Source: Eumeta japonica
Taxonomy: Eukaryota; Arthropoda; Insecta; Lepidoptera; Psychidae
DNA: 64,000 nucleotides
Assembly (NCBI GenBank): GCA_005406025.1
Contig: BGZK01001288.1
Location: forward strand, 62,001 to 126,000
Direction of reading: 5' to 3'
Shown: piece by piece, positions 1 through 12,052 of the stretch
How positions within the stretch are numbered: the stretch's first letter is position 1
How the letters are laid out: each line of letters opens with the position of its first letter
Program-made: the position numbers and the translations under genes
The notes under the pieces: generated by a model
Database searches by the model: none
What the model was told of the DNA's origin: nothing
The model's input: only the letters and a program-made list of their open reading frames with translations

Positions 1-1837
1 TATATGAGCAGGTATACTATGTTATATTAAATATTATTATAAGCTTTCACTTTTATCTACTACATTGTTACAAAAATAATGTTTAATTTTATTACCGAAA
101 TATTTAAAATTGAAATTTAATTTAGCAAGTATCAAATAAATTTTTGTCAAATTTTATAATTAATATTTGATTCATTATGCATTTAATTTATATCTGCCAC
201 TTATAAAATTATTGTCTTCATGTATATTATTTTATAATTAAACAGTAGTTTTACTAAAGTTAATGATATTTGGGATACAGTAAGAATGAAGATGTGATTG
301 TGTAAATAATAGGTTAAACATCATGTTGATAAAATGTCTGTCAGTTTGTTCAAGTGGGATAATTTCCAAAAAGGCTGAACAATATTTAACTAAATTTTGC
401 ATAGAAATAGATACATCTCTTGGAATACAAAGTAAGATACTTCTTGTACAAAAAACAATTATTAATACCAGAACAATATCAGCAATGTTGGAAGGACCAA
501 GATTAAATCAGATACTGGTACCCAGAGTGGTTTGACATCAAGGTTGGGATAGGGATCGGAAAAACAGTTATAATTAAATTTTAATTTACACACGTGGGCA
601 GAAAAGAAAACGGCTTGTGATAGAAAGTTAATTTGGATAATAGCCTCTCAGTGATATCTGAATGGCTATGATACATTATAATAAAATTTTGCTGGAGGTA
701 GGTCATGCTTTGAAATAGAATTTAAAAACAAAATCCAGTAGAAATAAATGCTTGATAAAGGATTATAATTGTCATCGGAATTGGGAATGGAATCAATAAC
801 GGGACCAGGTTTAGAATTGAGAGTGGGATCGGGATTAGAATCCACAGTGTGATCGAGATCAGGAATTGAGAACGATACTGGGATCGGAATTGAGAATGAT
901 ATTGGGATCGAAAAGGGAGCATGTACGAATCAAAGTCAAAATCGGGATCGGGATCGGAATCTAAAGCGATAAGCGTAAAATATAAAATAGGTGAATATAT
1001 TCATAATCACCTAATTGTAAGAAAATATTATTATATTATAAAAAGGTTATTTTGGGGATTAAGAGCTTTCTGAATGTCAAAGATTTAGCATAGTGGAGAA
1101 ACAACAAAATAATTCCAAGTCATGGGATAAGAAAACAAGGTAAAGGTTTTCATAAACCCATAATAAAATTCTACTGTAAATAAATTTAGAATAAGAATGT
1201 ATTGAATTTTTAAGTCACTACCAATTCTAAAAATTATTTTATTAGATATTGTTCAAGTTTATAAATATTAATCAAATGCTAATTATGAAAATATCTATTT
1301 TTTATTATTTGACTGTTGAAAAATATTCATAAGGGAAATTAGATAAAAATTTTGCATAGTAAAATTTTGTGAAGTGGGTAACAGTTGAGACCTTTATTGG
1401 TAGTTAAAATCTAGATCTTATTGATTGTAAATAAAATTATGAACACAATGAAAGTGTAATGATTTATTAACAATTTACTAAATTGTGTATTTGGAGAAAA
1501 TATTACTTTGTGTTGCATAACAAGAAGATAACTTTTTTAATTGTATATTTTTTTTATTCGAGATAGAGTGCTGTGACATTATTTTTTAGGTTACTACAGA
1601 ATATAACAAAAATTAACATTTTTAATTGCCAAGTAGAAAAAGTATTAGTGAACTATGATGTCAATATGTAATAGCATCATATACACAATGATGCCCTCTG
1701 TTTTGCAAGAATACATGAATTCTGTCATAATTTGTTGTTTTTTTAGCAATTTTAATTTTGATAGCACTTCTTACATATTTCATCAACAAATAGAAAAATT
1801 TTCTCTATTAATGAATCCATTCTATTATTATTTTCAG
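1..1837 (+). other. Upstream alpha-SNAP intron, partial
   Basis: This AT-rich sequence leads up to the acceptor at 1837. Apart from the GGGATCGGAAT-type degenerate repeat at about 779-960 I see no exon, RNA gene or intact mobile element. Its left end is cut by the window. Confidence 0.7.
779..960. repeat. Degenerate GGGATCGGAAT-type repeat
   Basis: This stretch repeats variants of gggatcggaat, ggaattgagaa and gggatcgagat. Units are about 6-12 bp and imperfect. It creates a spurious 66-residue open frame on the - strand. A related complementary patch lies at about 2985-3125, and looser relatives lie at 29090-29240 and 37280-37530. It looks like a decayed microsatellite or a repeat carried by a mobile element. 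Confidence 0.7.
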
Positions 1838-2011
1838 ATAGCTAAATCGTCTTTGGACAATAGCCTCCTAAAGTACAGTGCGAAGGAGTATATGTTCCGT
1901 GCAGCTCTGTGCCACCTCTGCGTCGACATCTTGAACGCGCAGCATGCTCTCGACAAATACACGTCGCTGTACCCGGCTTTCGCCGACACCCGCGAATACA
2001 AACTCGTTAAG
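1838..2011 (+). CDS. alphaSNAP: alpha-SNAP, penultimate coding exon
   Basis: This exon encodes 58 residues of the soluble NSF attachment protein, the cytosolic adaptor that binds SNARE complexes and recruits the ATPase NSF to take them apart after membrane fusion. It follows a pyrimidine-rich tract and TTTTCAG acceptor and ends at AAG|GTAACA, both in phase 0. The translation contains LLKYSAKEYMFRAALCH and LNAQHALDKY, which match the conserved helical (TPR-like) C-terminal half of animal alpha-SNAP almost residue for residue; YPAF and TREYKLVK also fit. The reading frame is open upstream to 1655, but that part is intron sequence and was excluded because homology starts at the acceptor. Earlier exons must lie left of the window. 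Paralogy with beta/gamma-SNAP is less likely, as gamma-SNAP is much more divergent. Confidence 0.95.
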
Positions 2012-4226
2012 GTAACATAAGATTTAACACTTTTAGACTATATAACGAATCACACTTGCCTTGCATGAAAGTATGGTTTGTTTTTAAAGTGAAAACTTTA
2101 GCATCACTGTGATTGAAATTCGATAAATGAAAAAGCGTCATTAAAAAGAGACAAACATATTTGTCTATAGGATTTGGGCTGCGAGACAATAAGATATAAT
2201 GCCTGCATGAAAATGAGATAGTTTGAGAGTTGAGTTAAAATGTGAGAGAAACGTGTGTTTATGTGCACCTGCATATTGCTATAGCATTAGTGTGTCATGT
2301 CGTCATGTTGAAATTGAAACCATGGAGTCTAAATAATAATATGTAAGATAACTTTTAACCAATATTATATTTAAAAAATACCTTGTAATTATCCCACTTC
2401 CGATATTGCATTCACCATACTCTCGCAGTTTAGTTTTCACTTCTAATATGAAATGAACATGTCAATTTTTTTTCCAATCCTTTTGTGAGAATGAGTAACT
2501 TAATTCTGTTCTGAATTTATCTTTAAATGGTATCTATATATGTTATTCAATAAATCTTTGAAAGTTTTAGTTAATTACCAACATAAAATTGAGAGTATAC
2601 AGTCATTGTTTTTAATTTTTTAAAGCAAAACAAAAGAATGTTCCAGTATGGTTTGAGTGTGAGCACTTAAAAATATCATAGTTCTGAGTTACTTTATTCG
2701 CAGAATGTTTACATAACTTATAGAAAGTAGTGAGAGTTAAGAGCAACTCAGATCAATGCGATAAGTTTTTATTATGAGTTTCATTTTGTATAAACAAATA
2801 AAATCAACAGCATTATTTGAAAGTTTACATTTTTCAAAATTATATCATCAACTTCTTATTATCAGTAAAATTGTATTATTTTATTTTTCAAAGGATTCTT
2901 TTTCAAAATAGAACACTAGGTTTCCGCTCATGTGGAAATGGAATGTGTTCCTTCATCTTTTATATGGAAACACCTTGCTGTCAATTCCAATCTTGTTCCT
3001 GATTTTAGTTCTTGTTTCGGCACTGTACTCGATTTTGATCCCAGTTAGGCTCTTGATTTTAATCCCGATCCCACACTCGGTTTCTGATCTTAACTTTTGG
3101 TTCTGCTCTATGTCCCACTTTCAATTCTGATGCTGTTCACAATTCTAATTCGCACAAAGCCAGGATAAATGCTAAAATGAAAATAATATAAGCTATTGTA
3201 TTCTGGGATAGTGTAGCTTTCTATGTCTGCAAGTATTTTTATACTTTATACAATACCACTCCTCCCCTTGAGGATAACTTTTCCCTGACATATGATTTGT
3301 GAAATATATGTAAATGAAAAATATATTCTGCTCCAAACCAAGCTGCATCTATCTGTGAAAACCGCATTTAAATCTATTCAGTAATTTCAGAGATGTGTAC
3401 AAACCGACAGACAGGATAAATTTGAAAATCATTATTTTCTCTTATACTGTATTTTTCTGTTATCCCCTTTCCATTATTCATACCTTCAACATACAGACAC
3501 ACCCAGTTCCACTGCTTTATTATTTGTATAAATCGTATCCTGAACTAAAATTTTTGGAATAATACTTTTGAAATCTGTTGAAGGATACAATTGTTTGCAA
3601 CAGTTTTATTTTTATTATAGTTTCATGTAACTATTTCTTCTTCTTTTTCCTATTTTTCTCTTCTTTATACCAACACTTTATACCAATTACACTGTATTAT
3701 TCCAAAAGTGTTTCACTTATATTTTACTTAATAAATAATATATCTCTTTTAAACTTATTACTCTTTATAATGCCCCATAGATTTATTGTAAAATGCTACA
3801 AACTCTCTAAGAATCCTAGCTGTGGTGAAGGCTGTGGAACATATAGACGTTAATAAGATGTTTTAACTGATTTGTTTTAATATTAATAAAAGTTAATTAC
3901 GTACTGTCTTGAGACTAAAATAATGCCCAGATTATTAACATTGTTTCTAAACATATTCTCAAGTTTCAATACTTTATGAAGCTCAGCAATGATTGGTTGT
4001 TTTTAAAATCGTCACAAAAACAAAGCACTTTCTCAATCAAAATAAATATTTTATGCACTGGATAAATGTAAGAAAAAGCCATTATAAAAATGATGTAATT
4101 TTTAGCCACTACTATCAATTACTTCGAATTAACATACTTCAATTTTCAAGTGGGTGCAAATTTTTTAATATTCAATAGAAATGGTACACATGGTTGTAAA
4201 GTTTAAAATATTTTGTTTAACATCAG
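2012..4226 (+). other. Last intron of alpha-SNAP
   Basis: This is an AT-rich intron with GT and AG ends. It holds a patch of degenerate hexamer-like repeats (about 2985-3125), a 14-bp inverted pair near 3549 and 3694 (ttttggaataatac and its complement), and no other recognisable gene. Short open frames inside it show no homology that I can recognise. Confidence 0.85.
2985..3125. repeat. Complementary copy of the GGGATCGGAAT repeat
   Basis: The patch contains ttgatcccagtt, aatcccgatcccacac and ccaatcttgttcc, i.e. the reverse-complement sense of the repeat at 779-960. The two patches lie on opposite sides of the penultimate alpha-SNAP exon, about 2.2 kb apart, in inverted orientation. Confidence 0.6.
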
Positions 4227-4376
4227 GAGCTGATCGAACATCTAGAAGAACAGAATGTGGATGCTTTCACAGAAGCCGTGAAGACCTACGATAGCATATC
4301 TCGTCTCGATCAATGGTACACCACCATACTGGTGCGCATCAAGAAACAAATCAATGATAATCCCGATCTACGTTGA
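4227..4376 (+). CDS. alphaSNAP: alpha-SNAP, terminal coding exon
   Basis: This exon encodes the last 49 residues and the TGA stop. The acceptor is AACATCAG|GAG, in phase 0 with the donor of the exon at 1838-2011; the intron is 2215 bp. The translation contains [18 protein letters not shown] and [15 protein letters not shown] and ends in DNPDLR, the typical alpha-SNAP C-terminus. In the mammalian protein the penultimate leucine in this tail is needed to stimulate NSF ATPase activity, and it is retained here. A likely MITE begins 49 bp after the stop and carries the first AATAAA (4907-4912), so the 3' UTR probably runs into it. No frameshift or damage is seen; the gene looks functional. Confidence 0.95.
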   Translation, partial: ELIEHLEEQNVDAFTEAVKTYDSISRLDQWYTTILVRIKKQINDNPDLR

Positions 4377-4425
4377 TTTTATGCGCGGTTTCATGATGTG
4401 CTTGTTGAGGTAACTTACAGTTTAA

Positions 4426-4945
4426 CCCTCTGTGCTACATAATTGGGGATTCTGTTAATGGTTTTTTTCTAATTTATACAATTATGTATTCTAAATACTA
4501 ATCTACTGAACATACTTTAATAATGTTCATTAATGTATCTACTAAAAAAACAGGAATAGATTTAAAATGGAACAGAGAAATATTCTTGAAATTGTGGATA
4601 TTCTTTTGTACGCAACATTCCATTTTAATAATGATGTGAATATAAGGAAATGCTTTAAGCTCGCTTAACATCTTATTAATTCTAATTGTCTTGCATGGGA
4701 ACAAATCAAAAAGTTTTCTGTTATAAACTTTTCTGTGTTATTTATTGTCAATGTGGTTGTCATAAAATTATTTTTTCTTTAATACAATGCGTAGATCTAA
4801 CAAATTTTTATTAAAGTTAACTAAGTTATTCTTATTGTTACTAACTTTTGTACAAGGAGCATTGTGGTTGTACTAAACTGTAGATGTCGTATAAATTTCA
4901 TAGTCGAATAAATATATTCTTATTTCATTAGCATAGCACAGAGGG
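4426..4945. mobile_element. Probable piggyBac-type MITE in the alpha-SNAP 3' UTR
   Basis: The 520-bp segment starts CCCTCTGTGCTA right after TTAA (4422-4425) and ends TAGCACAGAGGG followed by TGAA (4946-4949), one base off TTAA. The 12-bp terminal inverted repeats starting with CCC, next to a TTAA target site, are typical of the piggyBac superfamily; there is no coding capacity, so it would be a non-autonomous element. It contains AATAAA at 4907-4912. The alternative is a chance 12-bp inverted pair, which the TTAA context makes less likely. Confidence 0.6.
4907..4912 (+). promoter_or_regulatory. Candidate alpha-SNAP polyadenylation signal
   Basis: This is the first canonical AATAAA after the alpha-SNAP stop codon (531 bp downstream). 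It lies inside the right end of the MITE at 4426-4945. An ATTAAA variant occurs about 100 bp earlier, so usage is an inference. Confidence 0.45.
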
Positions 4946-4949
4946 TGAA

Positions 4950-6000
4950 TTAAATAGTAAGATTTCTCCTTTTTATTATTAAACTAAACTCTGTAGCATT
5001 ATTCTTGAAGCCTACATTATGTAACTTAGACTGGAATCTTCATATTATGTGATTGTTTGCTTATAAGGTTATGAACAATTAATGAAGAATGAGGCTTACA
5101 ACATTAATATGTTTATGTATTTATTTACAAGATTCATCTATGGCTAGTTATAGATTTTATATTTAACTTGAATTCAAACATCAAGGAAATTTTTATAATG
5201 ACTAGAATAAAATTTTGTATCATAGTTTGTTTGCTGTTACGTTCAAATAATGTAGTGTTTTATTAGGAGAATTGATGTTGATAATATCCCCTTACTATAA
5301 AATCTTTTTTAAGGAAAATTTAAGTAATATTGCCTTCAAATTGCAGCATTAAGTGCAATATATATACACACACCATTCTGTAAAAAAAATATCATATCAG
5401 CTTTATGTAAAATTACAATTGTTTCAAAATGTTCCTCGAATTTTGAATTCAATTTAAATCCTTCAAACTTAGCCTTAATGATCTAATGTTGTGATGGCAT
5501 TAAAAATAATGTCTTGCGTGGACGTGGTTTAAGCAATTAAATGGGAATCTGCATTATTTGTTGTTTTTTAGCGGATAGCGTAATATGAAGATTTAAATAG
5601 ATATCGTAACATATAAGTGATGTCATTGTAAGTGATTAAAGAAAACAATTTTTCTAATCATGCATTGGTAGATAAGGCTGTCTTAAATTACATGAAACAA
5701 CACGATTTAATCTTTGCGTCATCAGTCAAATAAACGGTGGTACTTCATAATAAAAAAAAGTTTGTAGTTTTGTAGTTATTTCAATTGTTACCTTAGATGT
5801 CGTTGAGAAATTTTTCATTGTTACCCCAGGGAATAATTTTCATAAAGATAGAAGTGTGTATGTAAAATTCGAGATTGTTTTTTCATGATATAGGTGTCAG
5901 TGGTTGTTAAAGAAGATTGACAAGTGTCCATGTAATTTCAGTGTCGCATTTAGATTTCACATGTGTTAGTAGTAATACCTGAAAAGAGTAGTTTTAAATC
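4950..6000. other. Intergenic AT-rich sequence
   Basis: No exon, RNA gene or recognisable mobile element is visible. Open frames are short and without motifs. Confidence 0.6.
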
Positions 6001-6190
6001 CTTGTAGGCAGCCCTTTCCCCCACTTCTTTTATTATCCCATTTCTTCGCTATTAGATATCCTGTTGCTTCCTAAGAGGCCGGCAACGCACTGGTGACTCC
6101 TCTAGAGTTACGAATGTCCATGAACGGCGGTGACCATCTACCCGGCTTGCCTGTTTGTTTGCCCCTCGACCTTATTATAAAAAAATAAAA
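6000..6190 (+). mobile_element. Lepidopteran SINE/LINE 3' tail
   Basis: The stretch contains aagaggccggcaacgcact, a diverged gtgtccatgggcggcggt-type core (here tgtccatgaacggcggtga) and a cctgtttgtttgcccctc end followed by an A-rich tail. I recognise this combination from memory as a very common short retroposon tail in moth and butterfly genomes. It is one of the main clues to the order. The exact family name was not checked. Confidence 0.65.
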
Positions 6191-6850
6191 TAGTAAAAGT
6201 AACTGTAATTGCACTATATTTTTGGGAGACTAAATTTCACTTGGAAAACATTGTTTTAAGTGGTCATATAGGAATGTAATACACACACCATAATAACCTA
6301 TTTATTACTTAAAATAATGTGATTGAACTATGTATACATACATGTTTATATTGTATGTATATAATAATGTACCGCACATGGTATGTCTGACCAATGTGTG
6401 TCACATGACACTAAATGAGTTGTGTCACAATGTGATTGACTAGTCACAGCTGGCATCTTTTATACAGTTTCAATCAAACACATCTTGATTGTGATGGTTG
6501 TCATTTAAAAACATGTTTTTGTATGGTTTTATCAGAAAATAAAATTTTGTTTTCTTGGTCTGTAGTAGGTAGTTTGAATTCCTGCACTTCATACTTATAT
6601 GTTATGTAGACGACATAGACAGGTATCCATATGTAGGTATGATAATGCGACATGTCGAATGTTGTTTATATTGAACATATTACCAACAAGGATCTATTCA
6701 ATGTAAAAGAAATAAAACAATTTTTTTTTCCCAAAGTAGAAATACTTTGTTGGAAAGAACAAAGAATTATCCCACTTTTTTTTTGTGCACATTTTTGACA
6801 CATAATTATAGAGCAAGCAGAGTAGATTACCTTGCAATGCATGAATATAA
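6190..6850. other. Intergenic AT-rich sequence
   Basis: The stretch has gtatgtatata-like low-complexity tracts near 6330-6370 and short ttgtgacac-type repeats near 6400-6440. No gene was recognised. Confidence 0.55.
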
Positions 6851-6852
6851 AA

Positions 6853-7171
6853 CAGTCACTTCACTGTTGCGCATGCTGCGTGTCGGACACGCTGCGTATT
6901 TTAACTGTCTCTGGCGCGTGCGTCGCCGATCTTACTGATAGCGTATATCGCTACAGCTGTATGCGACATGCCATTCGTGCGTAGCGTGTACGTTGGCGGC
7001 GTATCCAAACAGAACAGATCACGCGTGTGTCATTGACGTCAAGCCGTGTATAATCTCCCTGTATCTCAGTGGACGACTCTACCTACGTTTTACATTGAAG
7101 CGAAATTACACACGTGCGTAGGTCGTCCATACGCAGCAGTGGAGCCGCGCCTTAAGTGAAGTGACTCATTA
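6853..7171. mobile_element. CpG-rich MITE candidate
   Basis: A block much richer in GC and CpG than its surroundings is bounded by GTCACTTCACT near 6856 and its complement AGTGAAGTGAC near 7155-7165. The interior shows rearranged gcgta and cgcgtg motifs on both strands. No target duplication could be assigned, so the superfamily is open (hAT-like is possible). Confidence 0.4.
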
Positions 7172-7179
7172 CATTTTAA

Positions 7180-10100
7180 GAGCATTAAATTTTATCAGCT
7201 GGAATTCTCATAACGACTTGTACTATTGATTGGGCATTTTTTTAAATTTCACATTTAACTCGCTTATCGCTATAAGTATATCTAAGTTTGACAGATAGTC
7301 ATTTCGTTGTATAAGACAAGGTGACAAAAGAAATTAGAATGTTTTTTGTTGTGCCGCTAAATAAAAGAGTTACATCATAAAATATTCATACACAACTCTA
7401 TTTGATCTATTGAACATGCATACTTTCATACACAGACTTTGCTTAATTGAGCGACACTGAGCTTGCCAAACTTCTTTTATCACAATAATTCTTGTTAGAA
7501 GAACTTTGAATATGCAAAAAATAAGTTGTACACGTTGCAGAACTATATTCATTGTTAACATCGTAACATTTTTAGTTCTTGAAAGTTATTTTCAGGACTG
7601 TAAAAGTAATAATTTTTGCCTGTTTCTTGCATTTGTTATCTATAAAACAATGTAAAATACTCTATTTAAGAATGTATTACCATTAATTTATTCATTATGT
7701 TTTTAAATCCCTGTTAATTGTTGAGAAATATTAAATATAGTCTTTGTTACAACAATAAATTATATTACATTTGGTTTCTCGTTTCTTAGTTAAGTATACT
7801 GCCGTTTCTAAAAAATAGTAGGTATTCATTTTATAATTAATCATTATTAGTAGAAATGTAAAAACTATTCTTCCAAGCAATACGTGGCTATTAAATGGTA
7901 ATAACCTTTCTATTTGTAGAAGATGGAGATAATAAAGTATGAAAAAGGGAACATTGATTCATTATACTATGAAATTACTCTATTATTTCTATCTCATAAT
8001 GCTTCACATTGAATGTAAATTAAGGTAATGCCTTAAATATAAGCTTGAAATGGAGCTCATTAAGAGATACGACATCTAACTTACTGTAAATCATTTTCAA
8101 ATAATAAAGTTTATATGTATCTTTATTTTCATTTATGATAAAAATTTATTTTTCCAACTATGAATATATTAAAGCGAAGAGAGTGAATTAGGTTATTCTA
8201 AATTATTTGAATAATCATCCAGAAGACATTGTTATGTATAATAATTTGAATTTTAAGTTGAGATGCAAAATTTTGACAAGGCAGTGAGTTAGAATGCCTC
8301 GTATCTATTAGATGATAATTCGCATCGATATCGATAGCCATAGCAACTGCAATACATGTTATCGCACCCTGATATATCATTCATGTAAAATAAAGTGTTA
8401 ATACATGGAATACGTTTCATTATAAGACCTTTTTTAAGTGACACAATTTGATTTTTAATTTGTTCCAATTCGAATAAGTGAGAATGTCAAGTTTACGATA
8501 GCAATGTGTAAATTAGTTCGCCTGCAAAGCAGTGAATCAAAGGTTTACCATAAAAATGTTTTGCAACATAGAACCATTCATAAATTTACGTCACATTTTA
8601 CGGGAGGCAGTGAGGCGGTTAACAAGGGAGAACGAGTCATAAGCTTCGTGACGTCACATATAAATCTGAAATATTAAAATTCTAAACTTTAACTCACGCA
8701 AAATTTAATATAGTTAAGTATCTTTAGAAGTGCTTTAATAATTTATAAATTTCTAAATTTAAAATTACTAAATATGTGACGTTATACCGATGCGATGGAC
8801 TCGCACAAATGTGACGATCCATAACAAGGATGGGGGGGCTCTAAAAATCATCAAATTCCTTTAACGTAATTTGTGGATGAAGTCCAAGCATTAAAAAAAA
8901 CAAATACGAAAATTAATAAGTAGATATCGCAGAAATAGTACTGATATTATGATTTTTTCAAGACATAATTTTTCAATCACAAAGTTTATGGTTCTATTAA
9001 AAAGCTGGCTTTTAAGATGTTTTTTATATTAAATTTTTTTTATATCTACAATAGGCTAATTATTACATGCCAAAGCTTTAATATGATATTTTATCAAAAA
9101 TGCGGATCATCTACGCCATAGACACCTAAACATATCAATGCCATTGATCTTATGGTGCTGCCTCACCCCATCATTCTAGTTGCTAGTAAACTTACGAAGG
9201 GTAAAAGAGTTAGAAAGTAAAATTATGCAATAACATGTCGTAAAACGTCTAGAGTTCAAATGGACCGCATTACATTTTTCAGGTAAGAATAAAGCGTGAG
9301 TATTAAATAAAGCCTGAAATACGACTATTCTCCGTAGTACTATTAGAAACTATAATCTTTCTTCTCTTTTTTAAATGTGGGCGGGAATAGTCTATAGTGC
9401 TTCCTACGACCACAAATATTACTGTTCCAGAATTATCAAAGTGTATTAATGAAGTGAAATCTAATTGTAAGACTCGACTCTGCCGCCTATGTAATCAAAA
9501 AAATATGAAAAGTATCAGACACTAATACCTCTAGATGAGTTTATTTTGGCTGTTTCCATAGTCTGACGTCGTTTAACATCTTCCTCTGGGGACATGTCGT
9601 TGTTATTCATATTTTCGTGCTACAATAGCGGGTCTTTTGTGCGATTTACATACTCGGATCTCGTATATCTTTTAAAAGTAAAGTTACTGGGTGACCGAAT
9701 TTCGTCGTGTGAATTATAATATCGATAAAATTAAAATGGATTATTTATAAAATCGATCTGTTCAAGTGGCATCTGTTAAAAGAGTTTTTGAACTAACAAA
9801 AATAAAATGAATTATCACGGAATTCGAACTATGAAACTTCTAGTGCGAAGTCGTGTGATTTCCCTATGAGTGATTAAAATAGTTTTTAAGAGTAACGAAA
9901 TTACCTCTCTGCCTAAACATATTGCATTGTTGATTTTTTTTTCAAGTTCAACGATAGTTAAACATCAATATAAAAAAAAAACTCACTGGTTTCTTGCTAT
10001 AAATGCAATAAAAATATTCTCAAAGTCAGACCGATGTAAAAAACCGCAGTAATACTACGGAACTGCGCAGTCATTAATTCATTTAGGGGGCTCTGCTCAA

Positions 10101-10408
10101 TAAGGTTCCTGTGGATATACAAGATTTACGTTTAAATAAATTTAAGTGAATTATTAAACAATCACTCAGTAAAAAAAAGAGTATTCTACAATTTGCGAAT
10201 ATTTAGAAGACAAATATGCATGGACATAAACGGTTAGACTTCTTAACAAGCTGTTACGTTCATCAATGGTTTTGTATTAGTTTTGCCTATGCATTATGAA
10301 ATTAGAAAAAGTTTCTTACTTCTTGAGGGAAAACTGCCTTTCATACGAGTGGTAAAGAGTGAATTTCCAAAAATGTGACTCATTTCAAGTGTTATAACCT
10401 ATGAAATA
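7180..10408. other. Intergenic region with one repeat patch
   Basis: Mostly AT-rich sequence without recognisable genes. Around 8570-8890 a patch with gtgacgtcacat, cgcacaaatgtgacgatcc and taacgtaatttgtggatga resembles a dispersed lepidopteran element that I recall, but its ends cannot be set. No RNA genes were seen. Confidence 0.5.
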
Positions 10409-10925
10409 GAGGAGATGGTGGTATTATGGCCCCCTGTTGCTAATATAGCCCCCAGATTATTTCATTTATATACGAAGGCCATCTATATTTTAATTTACGT
10501 ACTACAACAACAGCTAGTCGAGTATAGTTTTGCACATTAGACGGGCGCTGCCTATTCACTGCTTACAATTTCAAACCTGTGGTGACGTTAGGCGCGGCGG
10601 ACATATTTTTTTTCTGTGAACTTTTGTGTTCATGTGTTTTGTTAAATATTCGCGTTAAGTATAATCAGTTGTATTTACAGTAATTTCACTAAGTGTACTT
10701 CGACGTAATAAAGGTAAATATATCATTTCAACACTTATTTTCTCATTATAATCTCGATTTAAATAATGTGCAATGTGTTTAATATGGCCCCCTATGTTTG
10801 AGGGTATTATGGCCCCGGGGGCCATATTAAATGTATATGTGACTTCTTATTTCTTTTAATTTTAATATGTGGATTGTTAAATATCATTTCGTGTTCATTG
10901 ACAATAATCTCTTTTTGTTTTATAG

Positions 10926-11013
10926 ATGCCTCGAACAAACCTGTCTCCAAAGCCGCCGAGGAAAAGACAAACATGGTGCAAAGAACAGATGAGAAAGGCT
11001 GTGCTATTAGCAA
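10926..11013 (+). pseudogene. Transposase N-terminal fragment (pogo/jerky-like)
   Basis: The ATG at 10926 opens a frame with a basic proline-rich start and then WCKEQMRKAVLLAK, the beginning of the psq-type helix-turn-helix seen at the N-terminus of jerky/pogo-like transposases. Homology stops after about 30 codons and the frame ends at TAA 11040-11042. The following sequence is C-terminal transposase in another frame, so an internal deletion with a frame change joined the two. AATAAAG|GTAAAT at about 10711 and TTTTATAG before the ATG could bound a 5' UTR intron; this is an inference. Confidence 0.75.
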
Positions 11014-11023
11014 AGTCCATCCG

Positions 11024-12052
11024 TCGGGGTGGATTCAGTTAAATTTATTCATTAATTGGTTTAACCATTTCTTGGATAAAACTAATCCAACAGCAGAATC
11101 TCCAATTCTTCTGATTCTCGATGGTCATTATAGCCATACCCGCAATCTTGAAATATTAGAAGTTGCTCGTGAAAGACACGTCGTCATTGTGAGTCTACCA
11201 CCCCACACGACACATCGACTACAGCCACTCAATCGAACCTTCATGGGTGCATTTAAAACGTATTATAGCCACGAGATCCGCACATTCTTATTGCATTCCA
11301 ACAGAATTCTGAAACCTCACGACATGGCAGAATTATTTGAGAAGGCTTACTTGAGAAGCATTACAGGTGAAATGGCTGTTAATGGTTTTAAAGTAAAGGG
11401 CATTTATCCGTTCAACCGACATATTTTTACAGATTCTGACTATTTCGCTGAAAGTCAATTATCATCATCAATGGAGCAAGAACAAACGTCTACCGTGATA
11501 GTAAATAATGCAGATACACCATCCTGTAGCACTAGCAGTGATTTACCCGTGGTTCCTGCGATTGAATTTTCTAATGATCAACCTGAAAAAAATAGATCAT
11601 CACTCGTAGTATTACCTCAAGATATTTTAGCGATTTCTAAAGCTAAAACAAAATCATCCAAACGGGGAAGGAAAGCGTCAAAAGCAAAAGCAAAAAGCAA
11701 ACATCATCACCTTACAAAAAAGACTTATGAGGATTCTATTAAGAAAATTCTAGAAGCCAAACGTGGACGAGGACGGGGCCGGGTGAATGAAAAACCAGCT
11801 GAAGGAGGTGGTAGTGGCTCTGAAGGTGATGAAAATGATTTTGTAAACACTGATGACGACTCTGATTCCGGACATAGTGTTCAAGGCATGTTGCCAGATA
11901 ATGATGACGCAATTTGTATCTTTTGCGAAGCGCATTTTTCTGCCGATGAAAGGGGTGAAGTATGGGTAAAGTGCTTAAGTTGTCATATGCGGGCGCACAA
12001 CGACTGTGCTGGTGCTGAAACTGACTATTATATTTTCGATTTTTGTCGTTAA
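11024..12052 (+). pseudogene. Transposase C-terminal part: DDE core and PHD-like zinc finger
   Basis: The frame encodes about 340 residues. It contains SGWIQLNLFINWF, the second catalytic Asp in ILLILDGHYSH, then PPHTTHRLQPLNRTFMGAFK, VKGIYPFNRHIF, a long acidic and lysine-rich linker, and a C-terminal CIFC...CLSCHMRAHNDC zinc finger. This order is typical of the insect jerky-like DDE_1 proteins. The third catalytic Asp of the family motif LQPLDR is Asn here. The last CxxC of the finger reads FDFC, with one Cys lost. The part holding most of the DNA-binding domain and the first Asp is deleted. The open frame extends left to 10874 but those codons are not homologous. Not an active enzyme. Confidence 0.85.

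Noticed and set aside
722..922. 66-codon frame on the - strand rich in Ile, Pro and Ser
   Set aside because: It is generated by the degenerate GGGATCGGAAT repeat and has no homology.
2930..3130. 66-codon + frame with hydrophobic ILIPI-type repeats
   Set aside because: It looks like a membrane segment but is only the repeat patch read in frame, inside an alpha-SNAP intron.
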